A stretch of 64,000 bases of DNA, from NCBI RefSeq assembly GCF_014489535.1, contig NZ_CP060783.1:3431501-3495500 (forward strand). The letters are read 5' to 3'. The stretch is from Diaphorobacter aerolatus. Its GTDB lineage: Bacteria > Pseudomonadota > Gammaproteobacteria > Burkholderiales > Burkholderiaceae_C. How positions within the stretch are numbered: the first letter of the stretch is position 1; each line of letters starts with the position of its first letter. Below the pieces are notes generated by a model that was not told the DNA's origin, ran no database searches, and saw only the letters and a program-made list of their open reading frames with translations. Positions 19,029-30,148 of the stretch are shown here, one piece after another. Both the position numbers and the translations under genes were made by a program.

Positions 19029-20723
19029 ATGAGCAGCAAAGCCCCGACCCGGCCGGCCACCGTGGCAGCGCCACGGCCGATGAGCGGCGAAGAAAAGAAG
19101 GTCATCTTCGCTTCCTCGCTAGGTACCGTTTTCGAGTGGTACGACTTCTATCTCTATGGATCGCTGGCGGCCATCATCGCCAAGCAGTTCTTCAGTGGTC
19201 TGGACGCTGGTTCCGCGTTCATCTTCGCGTTGCTGGCCTTTGCCGCCGGCTTCCTGGTGCGCCCCTTCGGTGCCATCGTGTTCGGCCGCCTGGGCGACAT
19301 GATCGGTCGCAAGTACACCTTCCTCGTGACCATTCTGATTATGGGCATCTCGACGTTCATCGTCGGTATCCTGCCCACCTATGCGAGCATCGGCGTGGCC
19401 GCGCCAATCATCCTCGTCGCACTGCGCATGCTGCAGGGCCTGGCGCTCGGTGGTGAGTACGGCGGCGCGGCGACCTATGTGGCCGAGCACGCGCCGCATG
19501 GCCGACGCGGTGCCTACACGTCGTGGATCCAGACCACCGCGACGCTGGGCCTGTTCCTGTCGCTGCTGGTGATTCTGGGCACCCGCACGGCGCTCGGCGA
19601 ACCTGCCTTCAACGACTGGGGCTGGCGCATTCCGTTCATGGTCTCGATTCTGCTGCTCGGCATCTCGGTGTGGATTCGCCTGTCGCTGTCCGAGTCGCCC
19701 GCGTTCCAGCGCATGAAGGCAGAAGGCAAGACATCGAAGGCCCCGCTGGCCGAATCGTTCGGCCAATGGAAGAACCTGAAAGTGGTGATTCTGGCCCTGT
19801 TCGGCCTGACAGCCGGCCAGGCCGTCGTCTGGTACACCGGTCAGTTCTATTCGCTGTTCTTCCTCACGCAGCAACTCAAGGTCGATGCGATCACCGCCAA
19901 CCTGATGATCGCTGCGGCGCTGCTGATCGGCACACCGTTCTTCGTGATCTTCGGTACGCTGTCCGACAAGGTCGGTCGCAAGCCCATCATCATGATCGGC
20001 TGCCTGCTGGCCGTGCTGACCTACTTCCCGGCGTTCAAGGCGCTGACCGCGGCCGCCAATCCTGATCTGGCCAACGCGCAGGCGACCGCCGGCGTGGTCG
20101 TGACGGCCGATCCCAAGACCTGCTCGTTCCAGGGCAATCCGGTGGCTCGCGAAATCGACTTCAAGAGTTCGTGCGACATCGCCAAGCGCTTCCTGGTGGC
20201 CAACTCGGTGAGCTATGAAAATGTCGCAGGTCCTGCGGGCTCGCCTGCCGTCGTGAAGATCGGCGAGAAGACCGTGACCGCGCCCGAGGGTGTCGTCGTC
20301 AACCACAAGTTCGACGAAGCCTCCGTCAAATCCATCGCCGCGTTCAAGAAGGAAGTGGTCGACGACCTGAAACTGGCCGGTTATCCCGCCAAAGCCGATC
20401 CCGCGAAGATGAACAAGCTGATGATGCTCGTCATCCTGACCTACCTGGTGTTGCTGGTGACCATGGTCTACGGCCCGATTGCCGCGATGCTCGTGGAAAT
20501 GTTCCCGACGCGCATTCGCTACACCTCGATGTCGCTGCCGTATCACATCGGCAATGGCTGGTTCGGCGGTCTGCTGCCCACGACGGCGTTCGCCATCGTT
20601 GCCTCGACCGGCAACATGTACAACGGCCTCTGGTATCCGATCGTGATTGCAGCCATGACCTTCATCGTCGGCACGCTGTTCATCCGCGAAACCAAGGACG
20701 TGGACATCTACGCCAACGATTGA
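19029..20723 (+). CDS. MHS-family (major facilitator) transporter with long extracytoplasmic insert
   Basis: 564 residues. The N-terminal half has the MFS signature: FEWYDFYLYGSLA in segment one, RPFGAIVFGRLGDMIGRKYT between segments two and three, and RMLQGLALGGEYGGAATYVAEHAP in segment four to five. GTLSDKVGRKPIIMIG is the second-half copy of the loop. Proton-driven import of organic acids or osmolytes is usual for this family. Residues about 338-458 form a hydrophilic insert of about 120 residues before the last membrane segments, with two cysteines (TCSFQG, SSCDIA). The start at 19029 has an AGGAGACAGCAG site. The substrate cannot be named. Confidence 0.9.
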   Translation: MSSKAPTRPATVAAPRPMSGEEKKVIFASSLGTVFEWYDFYLYGSLAAIIAKQFFSGLDAGSAFIFALLAFAAGFLVRPFGAIVFGRLGDMIGRKYTFLVTILIMGISTFIVGILPTYASIGVAAPIILVALRMLQGLALGGEYGGAATYVAEHAPHGRRGAYTSWIQTTATLGLFLSLLVILGTRTALGEPAFNDWGWRIPFMVSILLLGISVWIRLSLSESPAFQRMKAEGKTSKAPLAESFGQWKNLKVVILALFGLTAGQAVVWYTGQFYSLFFLTQQLKVDAITANLMIAAALLIGTPFFVIFGTLSDKVGRKPIIMIGCLLAVLTYFPAFKALTAAANPDLANAQATAGVVVTADPKTCSFQGNPVAREIDFKSSCDIAKRFLVANSVSYENVAGPAGSPAVVKIGEKTVTAPEGVVVNHKFDEASVKSIAAFKKEVVDDLKLAGYPAKADPAKMNKLMMLVILTYLVLLVTMVYGPIAAMLVEMFPTRIRYTSMSLPYHIGNGWFGGLLPTTAFAIVASTGNMYNGLWYPIVIAAMTFIVGTLFIRETKDVDIYAND

Positions 20724-20751
20724 TTCCGTTCTCAGGGGTAACTCTTGGTAT

Positions 20752-20782
20752 TTGCCGCCACGCTGTCGAAGTGTGGCGGCAA
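20752..20782. other. Hairpin downstream of the MHS gene
   Basis: 10-bp stem TTGCCGCCAC / GTGGCGGCAA with an 11-base loop. There is no clear T-run, so it is at best a weak terminator or an mRNA-end stabiliser. Confidence 0.4.
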
Positions 20783-20970
20783 TACGTCACAGCAAGTCTC
20801 GATAGAGACTTTTTAATATGTTAGCCAAGTAGTTATCCATAGAATCGGGCTACACACTGACGTTTGATCACATTCGCGATACAACCCTTGGGTTATCGAT
20901 TTTGTATCCGGCGTTATCAACTGATTACGATTTGGTCACCCGCGGTGATCGCCTTTTTCAAGGAATCAAC

Positions 20971-21972
20971 ATGCAAACCTCCAGCCGTCTGCTGCTCGCA
21001 ACCCTGGCTCTGCTGGGCACTTCCGCCGCCTTTGCCCAAAGCAGCGTCACCATCTACGGTCGCGTGAATACCTCCATTGAGCACCAGAAGGCTGGCGACG
21101 ACACCGCTACCGTGATGCAGAACAACGCATCGCGTATCGGCTTTCGCGGCGTGGAAGATCTCGGCGGCGGCCTGAAGGCTGGCTTCGTGCTCGAGTCCGG
21201 TTTCAACTCCGACACCGGCACCACCGATGGCCGTGGCTTCTTTGCCCGTCAAAGCGAAGTGAACCTGTCGGGTGGCTTCGGTGAAGTGCGTCTGGGTCGC
21301 TGGACTGCTCCTTCGTACTTTGCCACTGCTGACTACATCAGCATGCACAACCACGACACCGGTACCTCTGCCGACGCGTTCTACGCCTACGTGATGAACG
21401 ACGTCGCCACGAACTCCAACGGCATCAGCTACAAGACGCCTACGTTCGGCGGTTTCAACGTGGAACTGGGCACCGGCCTGTACGAAAAGAACCCCAAGTA
21501 CGGCACCAAGAACGTCTATGACGTGGCTGCCAACTACGAAGCCGGTCCTCTGGCTCTGGGTGCTGGCTATTCCAAGTTCGACAACGCCGACCAGTACGCC
21601 ATCCGTGGCCTGTACAAGATCGGTTCGCAGTTCCTGGTGGGCGCCTACGTGCAGCGCAGCAAGAACTGGGGCTTTGACCAGGTCACCGCCCTGAACGGCG
21701 CCGGTTCGCGTACCGCATACCGCCTGTCGGGTGCCTACCTGCTGGGAGCAAGCGAATTCCACCTGAACGTGGGCCGCGCCGGCAAGATGAAGCACATCGA
21801 CGATTCTTCCGCCATGCAGTACACGCTGGGCTACAACTACAACATGAGCAAGCGCACCAAGGTCTACGCCTTCTACACCAAGGTCAACAACAAGGACGGC
21901 GCTTCCTACATGACGGGCGTGTCCGGTGCCGACTTCAGCTCCATCGCTGTCGGCGTGCGTCACAACTTCTAA
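20971..21972 (+). CDS. Gram-negative porin (Omp32-like)
   Basis: 333 residues. Signal peptide MQTSSRLLLATLALLGTSAA ending FAQ, then the typical mature start SSVTIYGRVNTSIEHQ. Features are ASRIGFRGVEDLGGGLKAGFVLESGFN, FFARQSEVNLSGGFGEVRLGRW (loop 3 region) and the terminal beta-strand FSSIAVGVRHNF ending in Phe, the outer-membrane assembly signal. It should form a trimeric 16-strand general or anion-selective porin. Many codons are the preferred C-ending ones, fitting high expression. The start has an AAGGAA site. A clear terminator follows at 22045. Confidence 0.95.
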   Translation: MQTSSRLLLATLALLGTSAAFAQSSVTIYGRVNTSIEHQKAGDDTATVMQNNASRIGFRGVEDLGGGLKAGFVLESGFNSDTGTTDGRGFFARQSEVNLSGGFGEVRLGRWTAPSYFATADYISMHNHDTGTSADAFYAYVMNDVATNSNGISYKTPTFGGFNVELGTGLYEKNPKYGTKNVYDVAANYEAGPLALGAGYSKFDNADQYAIRGLYKIGSQFLVGAYVQRSKNWGFDQVTALNGAGSRTAYRLSGAYLLGASEFHLNVGRAGKMKHIDDSSAMQYTLGYNYNMSKRTKVYAFYTKVNNKDGASYMTGVSGADFSSIAVGVRHNF

Positions 21973-22044
21973 TAAAAAGAACGGGCGGCGTAAGCTGCCT
22001 GCAATCCTGGCCTGATGCAATTGCACCCGGGCCCGGTTCAACAG

Positions 22045-22068
22045 GCCTCACTCACGTGAGGCTTTTTT
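22045..22068 (+). terminator. Rho-independent terminator of the porin gene
   Basis: GCCTCAC, loop TCAC, GTGAGGC, then six T (22063-22068). Confidence 0.85.
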
Positions 22069-22138
22069 ATTGGCCGGTCCGGGTTCAACCATCATGGTGT
22101 TTTCGATCACGGCACTCAGACAACAGGAGATAAGGCGT

Positions 22139-22282
22139 ATGTGGAAGCTGGTAGTGGGTTTTATCGTTTTTGCAGCGGTGGCGCTGTTCATCCTCTCCAA
22201 GGCGGGAGATCAGGTCGACATGAGTGGCGAAAAGCATGGATCGGAAGCCACGCACGCACCCGAGCCGGCGGCCAGCAGATAG
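22139..22282 (+). CDS. Small single-pass membrane protein (47 residues)
   Basis: 47 residues: a basic start MWKLVVGF, one membrane helix (about residues 3-20, FIVFAAVALFILS), then a hydrophilic tail with Asp, Glu and His. An AGGAGA site 9 bases before the ATG supports translation. A longer start at 22070 would run into the porin terminator. Convergent with the LivK gene, with a shared two-way terminator at 22412. No family recognised. Confidence 0.6.
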   Translation: MWKLVVGFIVFAAVALFILSKAGDQVDMSGEKHGSEATHAPEPAASR

Positions 22283-22411
22283 ATGGTGAAGACCTTGCAG
22301 GGCAAGGCGCATTGAATCGCAGCGGCAGACTTCCTTCCTGGTGGGGCTTCAAGGGAGTCGTGCTCAAGCGCATTCCGGCGTGTCCGTCACTGCGGTTGCA
22401 TGCTCTGCGAT

Positions 22412-22451
22412 AAAAAAACCCGCCAGGCAGGAGCGCCTGGCGGGTTTTTTT
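22412..22451. terminator. Bidirectional terminator between the small membrane protein and the LivK-type gene
   Basis: Perfect 17-bp inverted repeat: seven A then CCCGCCAGGC, a 6-base loop, and GCCTGGCGGG then seven T. It works in either direction, as expected between convergent genes. Confidence 0.9.
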
Positions 22452-22488
22452 GCGCCGGGACTCGTGCCCGGGTCGTCAGCAGGCTGGA

Positions 22489-23606
22489 TCAGCGGCGGAA
22501 TTTACCGTCCGTTCCGATGATGGACAGATCCGCAAAATCCAGGCCCGAGTGGTCATCGGGCGAATAGCTGATCTCCAGGCCGCCAATGTCGAACTTCTGC
22601 ATGGATTCCAGCGCGGGGCCGATCTTGTCGCGCGTGGGCTTGGGGCCCGCGCGGCGCAGCGCCTCGACCAGCACCTTGGCGGCAGCATATCCTTCCAGCA
22701 TGGCGGGGCTCACATCCTTGCCTTTGGCTTTGGCCAGATCCAGGGCCTCGCGCACGAGGGGAGAGCTGCCAGCTCGCTCGCTCGGGTAAACCTGTGTGAC
22801 GATCACGCCGCGTGCGTTGTCTCCAAGGCTTTTGACGAAGCCCGCCGAAGCATTGTTGGACAGCGTAACGAGCTGCGCCGCCGAACCGGCCTTGCGAAAC
22901 GCGTTGTAGCCCTCGACCACCGTGTTGCCCGACGCTAGCATCAGCACCGCCTGGGCTTTTTCCTTCACGATTTTTGCCGCCACCGGCGCAAAGTCGGGCT
23001 TGGCGCGGTCCACCTTCTCCAGTACCACGGGCTCGAGTTTTGCCTGCTCGAAGCCCTGTTTCGCGCCCGCGAGGCCGTCGGCACCGAAACTGTCGTCGGC
23101 CAGCACCACGGCAATGCGGTTGATGCCCAGCGACGCCAGATGGGTCACGGCCCGTTCTGCCTCACGCTGATAGGTGGCGCGCACGTTGAACACGTTTTTC
23201 TGAACGGGCTTGTGCAGGACCATGGCCCCGGTGGAGGGGCAATCAGCGCCACACCGTGTTTGTTGATGTGCGGAAGAATGGCCTGGTTGTGCGGAGTCCC
23301 GCGCGTGAGGAACAGCGCCATGACGTGTTGATCTTCAATCAGCTTGCGTGCGTTTTCGCCTGCAAGCTGAGGATCAAACTTGTCGTCCAGCGAAACCAGC
23401 TCGATTTTCTGACCATGCACTCCGCCGCGTGCGTTGACGCTGTCCAGATAAAGTTTGGCTCCATCGGTCGTTTCCTGAACCCCGGCGGCGACGACGCCAC
23501 TGAAACCAGCCGTTTGACCAATCACGATCTGCGCTTGCGCGATGCCCGGGCCTATGGTGCCCAGGGCGAACGCAAGCGTCGCCGCTGTTTTTCCCCAACT
23601 TCCCAT
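22489..23606 (-). pseudogene. LivK-type branched-chain amino acid ABC transporter substrate-binding protein, one frameshift
   Basis: The expected product is about 373 residues. Signal peptide MGSWGKTAATLAFALGTIGP ending AQA. The periplasmic-binding body (Peripla_BP_6) has IVIGQTAGFSGVVAAGVQET, VHGQKIELVSLDDKFDPQ, ATYQREAERAVTHLASLGIN, VVLADDSFGADGLAG and AMLEGYAAAKVLVEALRRAG. One base is missing in the GGGG run at 23236-23239 (plus strand); restored, the text reads LIAPSTGAMVLHKPVQ. The ATG at 23606 has a GGAGA site. No permease or ATPase genes are adjacent, so it is an orphan binding protein whose ligand is uncertain. Confidence 0.88.
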
Positions 23607-23907
23607 GTCTCTATCTCCAAAGGTTGAAAGTTTGTTGTTTCATTGACGCGCTCAAGCGCCCTGAGTGCGCACTTTTGTTGATGCTCCGCATTGCACACAT
23701 ACAAATGCCGATCTCAGGGCGAAATATTAACTATTGAAAATAGTGTGACAAGTGGTTTTTTCAAAACTGACCACTTATTTTTCGTAAAGGGTCTTGAAAC
23801 CACAGTGGCTGCGGTGTGCGTAGGGAATTGCCGATATTTCGGCCCAATGACCCAGCCCGACGCAGGTCAAGCGCGATCCCTAGAATGTTCCGCCTCACCT
23901 AGGAGAG
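23607..23907. other. Intergenic region between the divergent LivK-type gene and uvrA
   Basis: 301 bases with no gene. The central part (23700-23790) is A/T-rich. A TAGAAT at 23881 could be a -10 box for uvrA, but I see no good -35 partner. No LexA-like palindrome is apparent. Confidence 0.4.
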
Positions 23908-26900
23908 ATGGCGCTCATGACACAGGGATTGATCCGTATCCACGGAGCCAGGCAGCACAACCTCAAAAACCTCGACGTGGACATCCGCACGGGCGAGTTG
24001 ACCGTCGTCACCGGCCCCAGCGGCTCGGGCAAGTCGAGTCTGGTGTTCGACACGCTGTACGCCGAAGGCCAGCGCCGCTATGTCGAAACCTTCAGCGCCT
24101 ATGCGCGGCAGTTTCTCGACCGCATGGACAAGCCGGCGGTGGACAAGGTCGAAGGCGTTCCGCCTGCGATTGCGATTGACCAGACCAACCCGGTGCGCTC
24201 GTCGCGCTCGACCGTCGGCACGATGACGGAGATCAACGATCACCTCAAGCTGATGTTCGCGCGCGCGGGCCAACTGTTTGACAAACAGACCGCGCAGCCC
24301 GTGCGCCACGATTCGCCGGACAGCATCTATGCCGCGCTCAAGGCGCGTTGCGAGGCGGAGGGTGACCCGCGCATCGTCGTCACCTTTCCGGTCGAGCTGC
24401 CTGCCGGTACCTCGGCCGAGCAGGTGGAGCAATGGCTGTCCGCGAGCGGTTTCACCAAGGTGCAGGCCGAGCGCGAGGTCGCAACGCCGACCGGGCCGCG
24501 CAAGCTGCTCGACGTGGTGGCTGACCGTTTTCGCCTCGGCAATGCCGAGCGTGCACGCGTGGTCGAGGCCCTCGAAGTCGGCCTGAAGCGCGGCAGCGGC
24601 AAGCTCATCGTCTACAAGCTCAATGACGAGGGCGAGGAGCCCGATCTTTGGCGCTTTTCCACGGGTCTGCATTGTCCCGACAGCGACCTGCGCTACAGCG
24701 AGCCGATTCCGTCGATGTTCTCGTTCAACTCGGCCGTAGGCGCGTGCGAGACCTGTCGCGGCTTCGGACGCGTGATCGGCGTTGACTATGGGCTCGTCAT
24801 TCCCAACGACAAGCTCACGCTGCGCGCGGGCGCGATCAAGACCATCCAGACGCCCGCATGGAAGGAAGCCCAGGACGACCTCATGCGCCACGCCGAGGCC
24901 GCCGGCATTCCGCGCGACACGGCCTGGTACAAGCTCACGGACGAGCAGAAGAAGTGGGTGATCGATGGCACGCCGGGCTACAAGGACGGCAACTGGAACA
25001 AACAGTGGTACGGCGTCCGCCGCTTCTTCGAGTACCTCGAGAGCAAGGCGTACAAGATGCACATCCGCGTGCTGCTGTCCAAGTACCGCAGCTACACGCC
25101 GTGTCCGGTCTGCGCGGGTGCGCGTCTGAAGACCGAAAGCCTGCTCTGGCGCATCGGCAGCAAGCAGGACGCGGATGCGGTTCTGCCTCCGGCCAGGCGC
25201 TTCATGCCGCAGGGCGTGGACTGGACGCGTGAGCAGCTCGAGGCACTGCCCGGACTGTGCCTGCATGACCTGATGCTGCTGCCCATCGACCGGCTGCGCA
25301 TCTTCTTTGATCGCATCGGCGCGAGTGCCGCGCACCGCGTGGTCGGCTGGGCCAAGCCGGGCGAGGTGGCGCAGGGCGACCTGCCCGCTGAGAGCGTGAT
25401 TGACGTTGACAGCGGCGAGGCGCAGGCGTTGCGCATGCTGCATGAAGAGATTTCCACGCGCCTCAAGTATCTGTGCGACGTGGGCATCGGCTACCTGACG
25501 CTGGATCGCCAGAGCCGCACGCTGTCGGGTGGCGAGGTGCAGCGCATCAATCTGACCACCGCGCTCGGCACCTCGCTCGTGAACACGCTGTTCGTGCTCG
25601 ATGAACCCAGCATCGGTCTGCATCCGCGCGACATGCACCGCATCACCGAAGCCATGCTGCGCCTGCGCGACGCGGGCAACACGCTGGTCGTGGTCGAGCA
25701 CGATCCCGCCGTGACGATTGCCGCCGACCGCGTGATCGACATGGGCCCCGAGCCGGGCGAGCGCGGCGGCGAGATCGTGTTCGACGGCACGGTCGCCGAA
25801 CTGCGCCGCGCCGACACGCTGACCGGCGTGTATCTCGGCGGGCGCAAGAGCATCAGCTCGGGCATCAAGCGGCTGGTGACGGATGCCACGCCGCGCTTGA
25901 TTCTCGAAGGCGCGCGTGAACACAACCTGCAGGACGTGACGGTCGAGTTTCCGTTGCAGCGCCTCGTCACGGTGACCGGCGTATCGGGCTCGGGCAAGTC
26001 CACGCTGATTCAGGACGTGCTCGCACCCGCGCTGCTGCGCCAGTTCGGCAAGGCCACCGAAACGCCGGGCGCGCATGATCGCCTGCTCGGTGCCGACCAC
26101 CTCTCCGACGTGGTGTTCGTCGATCAATCGCCGATCGGCAAGACGGCGCGCTCCAATCCCGTGAGCTATGTGGGCGCGTGGGATTCGATCCGCGAGATCT
26201 TTGCCAGCGCGCCGCTGTCGCGCGAGCGTGGCTACACGGCGGCGAAGTTCAGCTTCAACGCGGGCGATGGGCGCTGCCCGACCTGCGGCGGATCGGGTTT
26301 CGAGCATGTGGAGATGCAGTTTCTCTCCGACGTGTACCTGCGCTGCCCCGATTGCGATGGCCGTCGTTATCGTCCCGAAATCCTTGAGGTCAGGATCGAG
26401 CGCGCGGGCCGCATGCTCAACGTGGCCGACGTGCTTGAACTCACCGTCAGCGAGGCTGCAGCGGCGTTTGCGAATGACCGCGAGGTGCTTCGCGCGCTGC
26501 AACCCATCGTCGATGTGGGGCTGGAATACGTGAAGCTCGGTCAGCCCGTGCCCACGCTTTCGGGCGGCGAGGCGCAGCGTCTGAAACTCGCGGGATTTCT
26601 GGCCGAAGCGGCAAAGAGCGGCAGTTCGAGCAAGCAGCCGGTCGCGAAGAAAGGCACGCTGTTCCTGTTTGACGAGCCGACCACGGGTTTGCACTTCGAT
26701 GACATCGCCAAACTCATGCGCGCGCTGCGCAAGCTGCTCGATGCGGGGCATTCGCTGATCATCATCGAGCACAACCTCGACGTGATCCGCGCGAGCGACT
26801 GGATCGTCGATCTCGGCCCCGATGGCGGCTATGCGGGCGGCATGGTCGTCGCGCAGGGTGCGCCGGAAACGCTGCGCAACGACACGAAGTCGTACACCGC

Positions 26901-29724
26901 CGCAGCGCTGCGCGAATACGAAGAGTCGCTGGGCGAGAGCGGCCATTCCGTGCATGAAAAGCAGGCCGAGCTGCGTCGCGAGCAGCGCCGCATCGCTGGC
27001 GAAAGCACGCAGCAGGCCAAGAACGCCATCGAGATCGTCAACGCCAAGGAACACAACCTCAAGCAACTGAGCGTGGACATCCCGCGCGGCAAGTTCAACG
27101 TGGTGACCGGCGTGTCGGGTTCCGGCAAATCGACGCTCGCATTCGACATTCTGTTCAACGAAGGGCAGCGTCGTTATCTCGAATCGCTGAACGCCTACGC
27201 GCGCAGCATCGTGCAGCCTGCGGGCCGCCCCGAAGTCGATGCGGTCTACGGCATTCCACCGACCGTCGCGATTGAGCAGCGGCTATCGCGCGGCGGTCGC
27301 AAGTCCACCGTCGGCACGACGACCGAGGTCTGGCATTTCCTGCGCCTGCTGTATGTGAAGCTCGGCGTGCAGCATTGCACCAAGGATGGCGCGGCGGTCG
27401 AGCCGCAGACCACGGACAGCATCGCCGCGCAGCTGCTCAAGCAATTCAAGGGGCGGATGATCGGCCTCATGGCCCCGCTGGTGCTGAACCGCAAGGGCGT
27501 GTACACCGAACTCGCCGATTGGGCGCGCCCGCGTGGCTACACGCATCTGCGTGTCGATGGCAATTTCCTGCCGACGACGGGCTTTCCGCGCATTGACCGC
27601 TTCAAGGAACACACCATCGAGCTGCCGGTCGCGAGCATCACCGTATCGCCACAGAATGAGCTTGAACTTCGCGATGCGCTGCGCCGCACGCTCGAGCTGG
27701 GCAAGGGTGTGCTGCACGTGCTCAGTGATCTCGAAGGCCTTGAAAGTGCGCTCAAGCTCGGCGAGCCCACGACGCACATCGGCACGCTGCAGGTGTATTC
27801 GACCAAGCGCGCCTGCCCGGTCTGTGCGACCAGCTACGCGGAACTCGACCCGCGCCTGTTTTCGTACAACAGCAAGCATGGCTGGTGCCCCGACTGTGTC
27901 GGTACGGGCGTGAAGCTCACGCGGGAACAGCGCAAGGTGTTCGACGATTCGGTGCAGGGCGAGGACAACCGGGGCCGCGAACAGACCTTCGAGGAGCCCG
28001 ATGCCGACGACGTGACCGACACCGTCTGCCCGAGCTGCCAGGGCACGCGCCTGAATCCGGTCGCGCGTGCCGTGCTGTTTGCCGAGACGCCGATCACCGA
28101 CGTGGCACGCCTCTCCGTGACCGAGGTGCGCGAGTGGATTGCGCGGCTGACGCTGAGCCAGCGCGAATCCGAGATCGCGCGCGATCTGATTCCCGAAATC
28201 CAGAGCCGCCTCGAGTTCCTTGAAGAAGTGGGGCTGTCGTACCTGACGCTTGATCGCGGCGCGCCCACGCTCTCGGGCGGCGAGGCGCAGCGCATCCGGC
28301 TGGCTGCGCAACTGGGCAGCAATCTGCAAGGCGTGTGCTACGTGCTCGACGAGCCGACCATCGGCCTGCATGCGCGCGACAACCAGATCCTGCTGAACGC
28401 GCTGCACAAGCTCGGCGACAAGGGCAACACGCTGGTTGTCGTGGAGCACGATGAAGACACGATCCGCCGCGCCGATCACATCATCGATATCGGCCCCAGC
28501 GCGGGCAAGCGCGGTGGTCGCCTGGTCGCTCAGGGATCGGTGGCCGACATCGAGGCGGCGAGCGATTCGCAGACCGGCAAGTACCTGTTGCACGCGATGA
28601 AGCATCCGCTGCAGGCGCGCCGCGATGTGGTCGATTCGACCCGGAAGAATGCGCGGGTGCCAGAGAACTGGCTCACCGTGCACGACGCGCAGATGCACAA
28701 CCTGCGCAACGTGACGGCCCACGTGCCGCTCAACCGGCTCGTCGCCGTGACGGGGGTGAGTGGCTCGGGCAAGTCCACGCTGGCGCGCGACGTGCTGCTC
28801 GCGAACGTGGCCGCCTGGGTCAGCCAGCGTTCGACCAAGGCGGGCCGCGATGCGATGGACGCAGGCAAGGCGCCGCTGCTCGTCGGGTGCAAGGGACTGT
28901 CGGGTTTCGAGACGGTGGACCGCGTGCTCGAAGTCGACCAGACGCCCATCGGCAAGACCCCGCGTTCCTGCCCCGCGACCTACATCGGTTTCTGGGACAC
29001 GATCCGCAAGCTGTTTGCCGAAACGCTCGAAGCCAAGGCACGTGGCTACGCACCGGGCCGCTTCTCGTTCAACACCGGCGAGGGCCGCTGCCCGGCCTGC
29101 GAAGGGCAGGGCGTGCGCACCATCGAGATGAGCTTTCTGCCCGACGTGAAGGTGCCCTGCGAGGTCTGCCACGGCGCGCGTTTCAATCCCGAAACGCTGG
29201 CCGTGACATGGCGTGGCAAGAGCATCGGCGACGTGCTGCAGATGGAGGTGGACGAGGCCGTCGAGTTCTTCGCGAGCATGCCGAACATCGCGCATCCGCT
29301 GCAACTGCTCAAGGACGTGGGGCTCGGCTACCTGACGCTGGGCCAGCCCTCGCCCACGCTTTCGGGCGGAGAGGCGCAGCGCATCAAGCTCGTCACCGAA
29401 CTCACCAAGGTGCGCGACGACGTGGGTCGACGCGGGCAGAAGGCGCCACACACGCTGTATGTGCTCGACGAGCCGACCGTCGGCCTGCACATGGCCGACG
29501 TGCACAAGCTGATCCGCGTGCTGCACCGGTTGGTCGATGGCGGCCACAGCGTGATCGTCATTGAGCACGATCTCGACGTGATTGCCGAGGCCGACTGGAT
29601 CATCGATCTCGGGCCCGAAGGCGGCAAGGACGGCGGCCAGATCGTGGCCGCAGCGACACCCGAGGAACTGGTGCGCCTGGGCACGCACACGGGCAGGGCG
29701 CTGGCGCCGGTCCTCAAGCGCTGA
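23908..29724 (+). CDS. uvrA: Double-length UvrA (two UvrA units fused, four ATPase modules)
   Basis: 1938 residues, about twice a normal UvrA (about 940). UvrA is the damage-sensing ATPase of nucleotide excision repair. Four P-loops are visible: GPSGSGKSS at about 36 and GVSGSGKST at about 691, 1068 and 1616. Four ABC signatures (LSGGE.QR) lie at about 538, 884, 1455 and 1818, each followed by a DEP-T/S-GLH Walker B. Zinc-binding CxxC pairs appear in the C-terminal module of both halves (CPTCGG with CPDC; CPACEG with CEVC). A fused tandem UvrA of this size is known from Burkholderiales and other bacteria, usually beside a normal uvrA elsewhere, so its role may be auxiliary. An ATG at 23917 is an alternative start with better ribosome-site spacing. 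Confidence 0.93.
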   Translation: MALMTQGLIRIHGARQHNLKNLDVDIRTGELTVVTGPSGSGKSSLVFDTLYAEGQRRYVETFSAYARQFLDRMDKPAVDKVEGVPPAIAIDQTNPVRSSRSTVGTMTEINDHLKLMFARAGQLFDKQTAQPVRHDSPDSIYAALKARCEAEGDPRIVVTFPVELPAGTSAEQVEQWLSASGFTKVQAEREVATPTGPRKLLDVVADRFRLGNAERARVVEALEVGLKRGSGKLIVYKLNDEGEEPDLWRFSTGLHCPDSDLRYSEPIPSMFSFNSAVGACETCRGFGRVIGVDYGLVIPNDKLTLRAGAIKTIQTPAWKEAQDDLMRHAEAAGIPRDTAWYKLTDEQKKWVIDGTPGYKDGNWNKQWYGVRRFFEYLESKAYKMHIRVLLSKYRSYTPCPVCAGARLKTESLLWRIGSKQDADAVLPPARRFMPQGVDWTREQLEALPGLCLHDLMLLPIDRLRIFFDRIGASAAHRVVGWAKPGEVAQGDLPAESVIDVDSGEAQALRMLHEEISTRLKYLCDVGIGYLTLDRQSRTLSGGEVQRINLTTALGTSLVNTLFVLDEPSIGLHPRDMHRITEAMLRLRDAGNTLVVVEHDPAVTIAADRVIDMGPEPGERGGEIVFDGTVAELRRADTLTGVYLGGRKSISSGIKRLVTDATPRLILEGAREHNLQDVTVEFPLQRLVTVTGVSGSGKSTLIQDVLAPALLRQFGKATETPGAHDRLLGADHLSDVVFVDQSPIGKTARSNPVSYVGAWDSIREIFASAPLSRERGYTAAKFSFNAGDGRCPTCGGSGFEHVEMQFLSDVYLRCPDCDGRRYRPEILEVRIERAGRMLNVADVLELTVSEAAAAFANDREVLRALQPIVDVGLEYVKLGQPVPTLSGGEAQRLKLAGFLAEAAKSGSSSKQPVAKKGTLFLFDEPTTGLHFDDIAKLMRALRKLLDAGHSLIIIEHNLDVIRASDWIVDLGPDGGYAGGMVVAQGAPETLRNDTKSYTAAALREYEESLGESGHSVHEKQAELRREQRRIAGESTQQAKNAIEIVNAKEHNLKQLSVDIPRGKFNVVTGVSGSGKSTLAFDILFNEGQRRYLESLNAYARSIVQPAGRPEVDAVYGIPPTVAIEQRLSRGGRKSTVGTTTEVWHFLRLLYVKLGVQHCTKDGAAVEPQTTDSIAAQLLKQFKGRMIGLMAPLVLNRKGVYTELADWARPRGYTHLRVDGNFLPTTGFPRIDRFKEHTIELPVASITVSPQNELELRDALRRTLELGKGVLHVLSDLEGLESALKLGEPTTHIGTLQVYSTKRACPVCATSYAELDPRLFSYNSKHGWCPDCVGTGVKLTREQRKVFDDSVQGEDNRGREQTFEEPDADDVTDTVCPSCQGTRLNPVARAVLFAETPITDVARLSVTEVREWIARLTLSQRESEIARDLIPEIQSRLEFLEEVGLSYLTLDRGAPTLSGGEAQRIRLAAQLGSNLQGVCYVLDEPTIGLHARDNQILLNALHKLGDKGNTLVVVEHDEDTIRRADHIIDIGPSAGKRGGRLVAQGSVADIEAASDSQTGKYLLHAMKHPLQARRDVVDSTRKNARVPENWLTVHDAQMHNLRNVTAHVPLNRLVAVTGVSGSGKSTLARDVLLANVAAWVSQRSTKAGRDAMDAGKAPLLVGCKGLSGFETVDRVLEVDQTPIGKTPRSCPATYIGFWDTIRKLFAETLEAKARGYAPGRFSFNTGEGRCPACEGQGVRTIEMSFLPDVKVPCEVCHGARFNPETLAVTWRGKSIGDVLQMEVDEAVEFFASMPNIAHPLQLLKDVGLGYLTLGQPSPTLSGGEAQRIKLVTELTKVRDDVGRRGQKAPHTLYVLDEPTVGLHMADVHKLIRVLHRLVDGGHSVIVIEHDLDVIAEADWIIDLGPEGGKDGGQIVAAATPEELVRLGTHTGRALAPVLKR

Positions 29725-29752
29725 TCACCACCAGCGACGCACCGCCCGAGTG

Positions 29753-29784
29753 AACCCCGGGGGCTTCTGCCCGCCGGGGTTTTT
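29753..29784 (+). terminator. Rho-independent terminator of uvrA
   Basis: Stem AACCCCGG / CCGGGGTT with inner GGGC/GCCC pairing, ending in a T-run at 29780-29784. Confidence 0.85.
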
Positions 29785-30018
29785 GCCTTGCGCGAGTGGT
29801 GTGTTTGAGCAAATTTGTAAATTTTCGTCAACACTTTCCGATCAACGCCACATGTATGGAATCAGTCTCATTACTTGCCGACGAACTGATGTACATTTGC
29901 TTGCTGAAACACATTGTTAATTGATTTTGACTAATTGATGGCGATGTGAACTGAACGTGCCCGTCATTTGTGACGCGCGAAAAGTCATAGAGACCCCTCG
30001 CCCCTTAGTGGGGACTTC
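29785..30018 (+). ncRNA. Candidate small RNA upstream of an orphan terminator
   Basis: This A/T-rich 230-base stretch has no plausible protein gene, yet leads into a strong terminator (30019). Just before the terminator is a second hairpin, CCCC TTAGT GGGG (about 30001-30013). Two stacked hairpins with a T-run at the end are the usual 3' end of an independent small RNA. The uvrA transcript already ends at 29784 and pyrC starts only at 30149, so the terminator has no gene to serve. The 5' end and promoter are not clear; a TTGACT at 29927 is the best -35 match, but it lacks a good -10. Confidence 0.35.
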
Positions 30019-30055
30019 TACCCCGGCCGCAGCAATGTGGCTGGGGTATTTTTTT
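30019..30055 (+). terminator. Orphan Rho-independent terminator before pyrC
   Basis: TACCCCGGCC / GGCTGGGGTA (one G-T wobble) with a 10-base loop, then seven T at 30049-30055. It is 94 bases before the pyrC start, so it ends either a small RNA or serves as an attenuator of pyrC. Confidence 0.75.
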
Positions 30056-30148
30056 GCTGGCGGGGTCGCTGCGCGCGTGGCGCGTTGTTCTCTCACGCGA
30101 ATCGCAAGAACTGCCGGCGGTTGACGCAGTCGATGCGAAAATGCGCCG

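Noticed and set aside
23790..23907. LexA (SOS) box before uvrA
   Set aside because: No CTGT-N8-ACAG-like palindrome was found in the upstream region.
23899..29688. Two very long minus-strand frames opposite uvrA (to 27066 and 27283-29688)
   Set aside because: They mirror the codon pattern of uvrA, have His/Arg/Ala-rich text without any domain, and no ribosome sites. They are shadows of a high-G/C gene.
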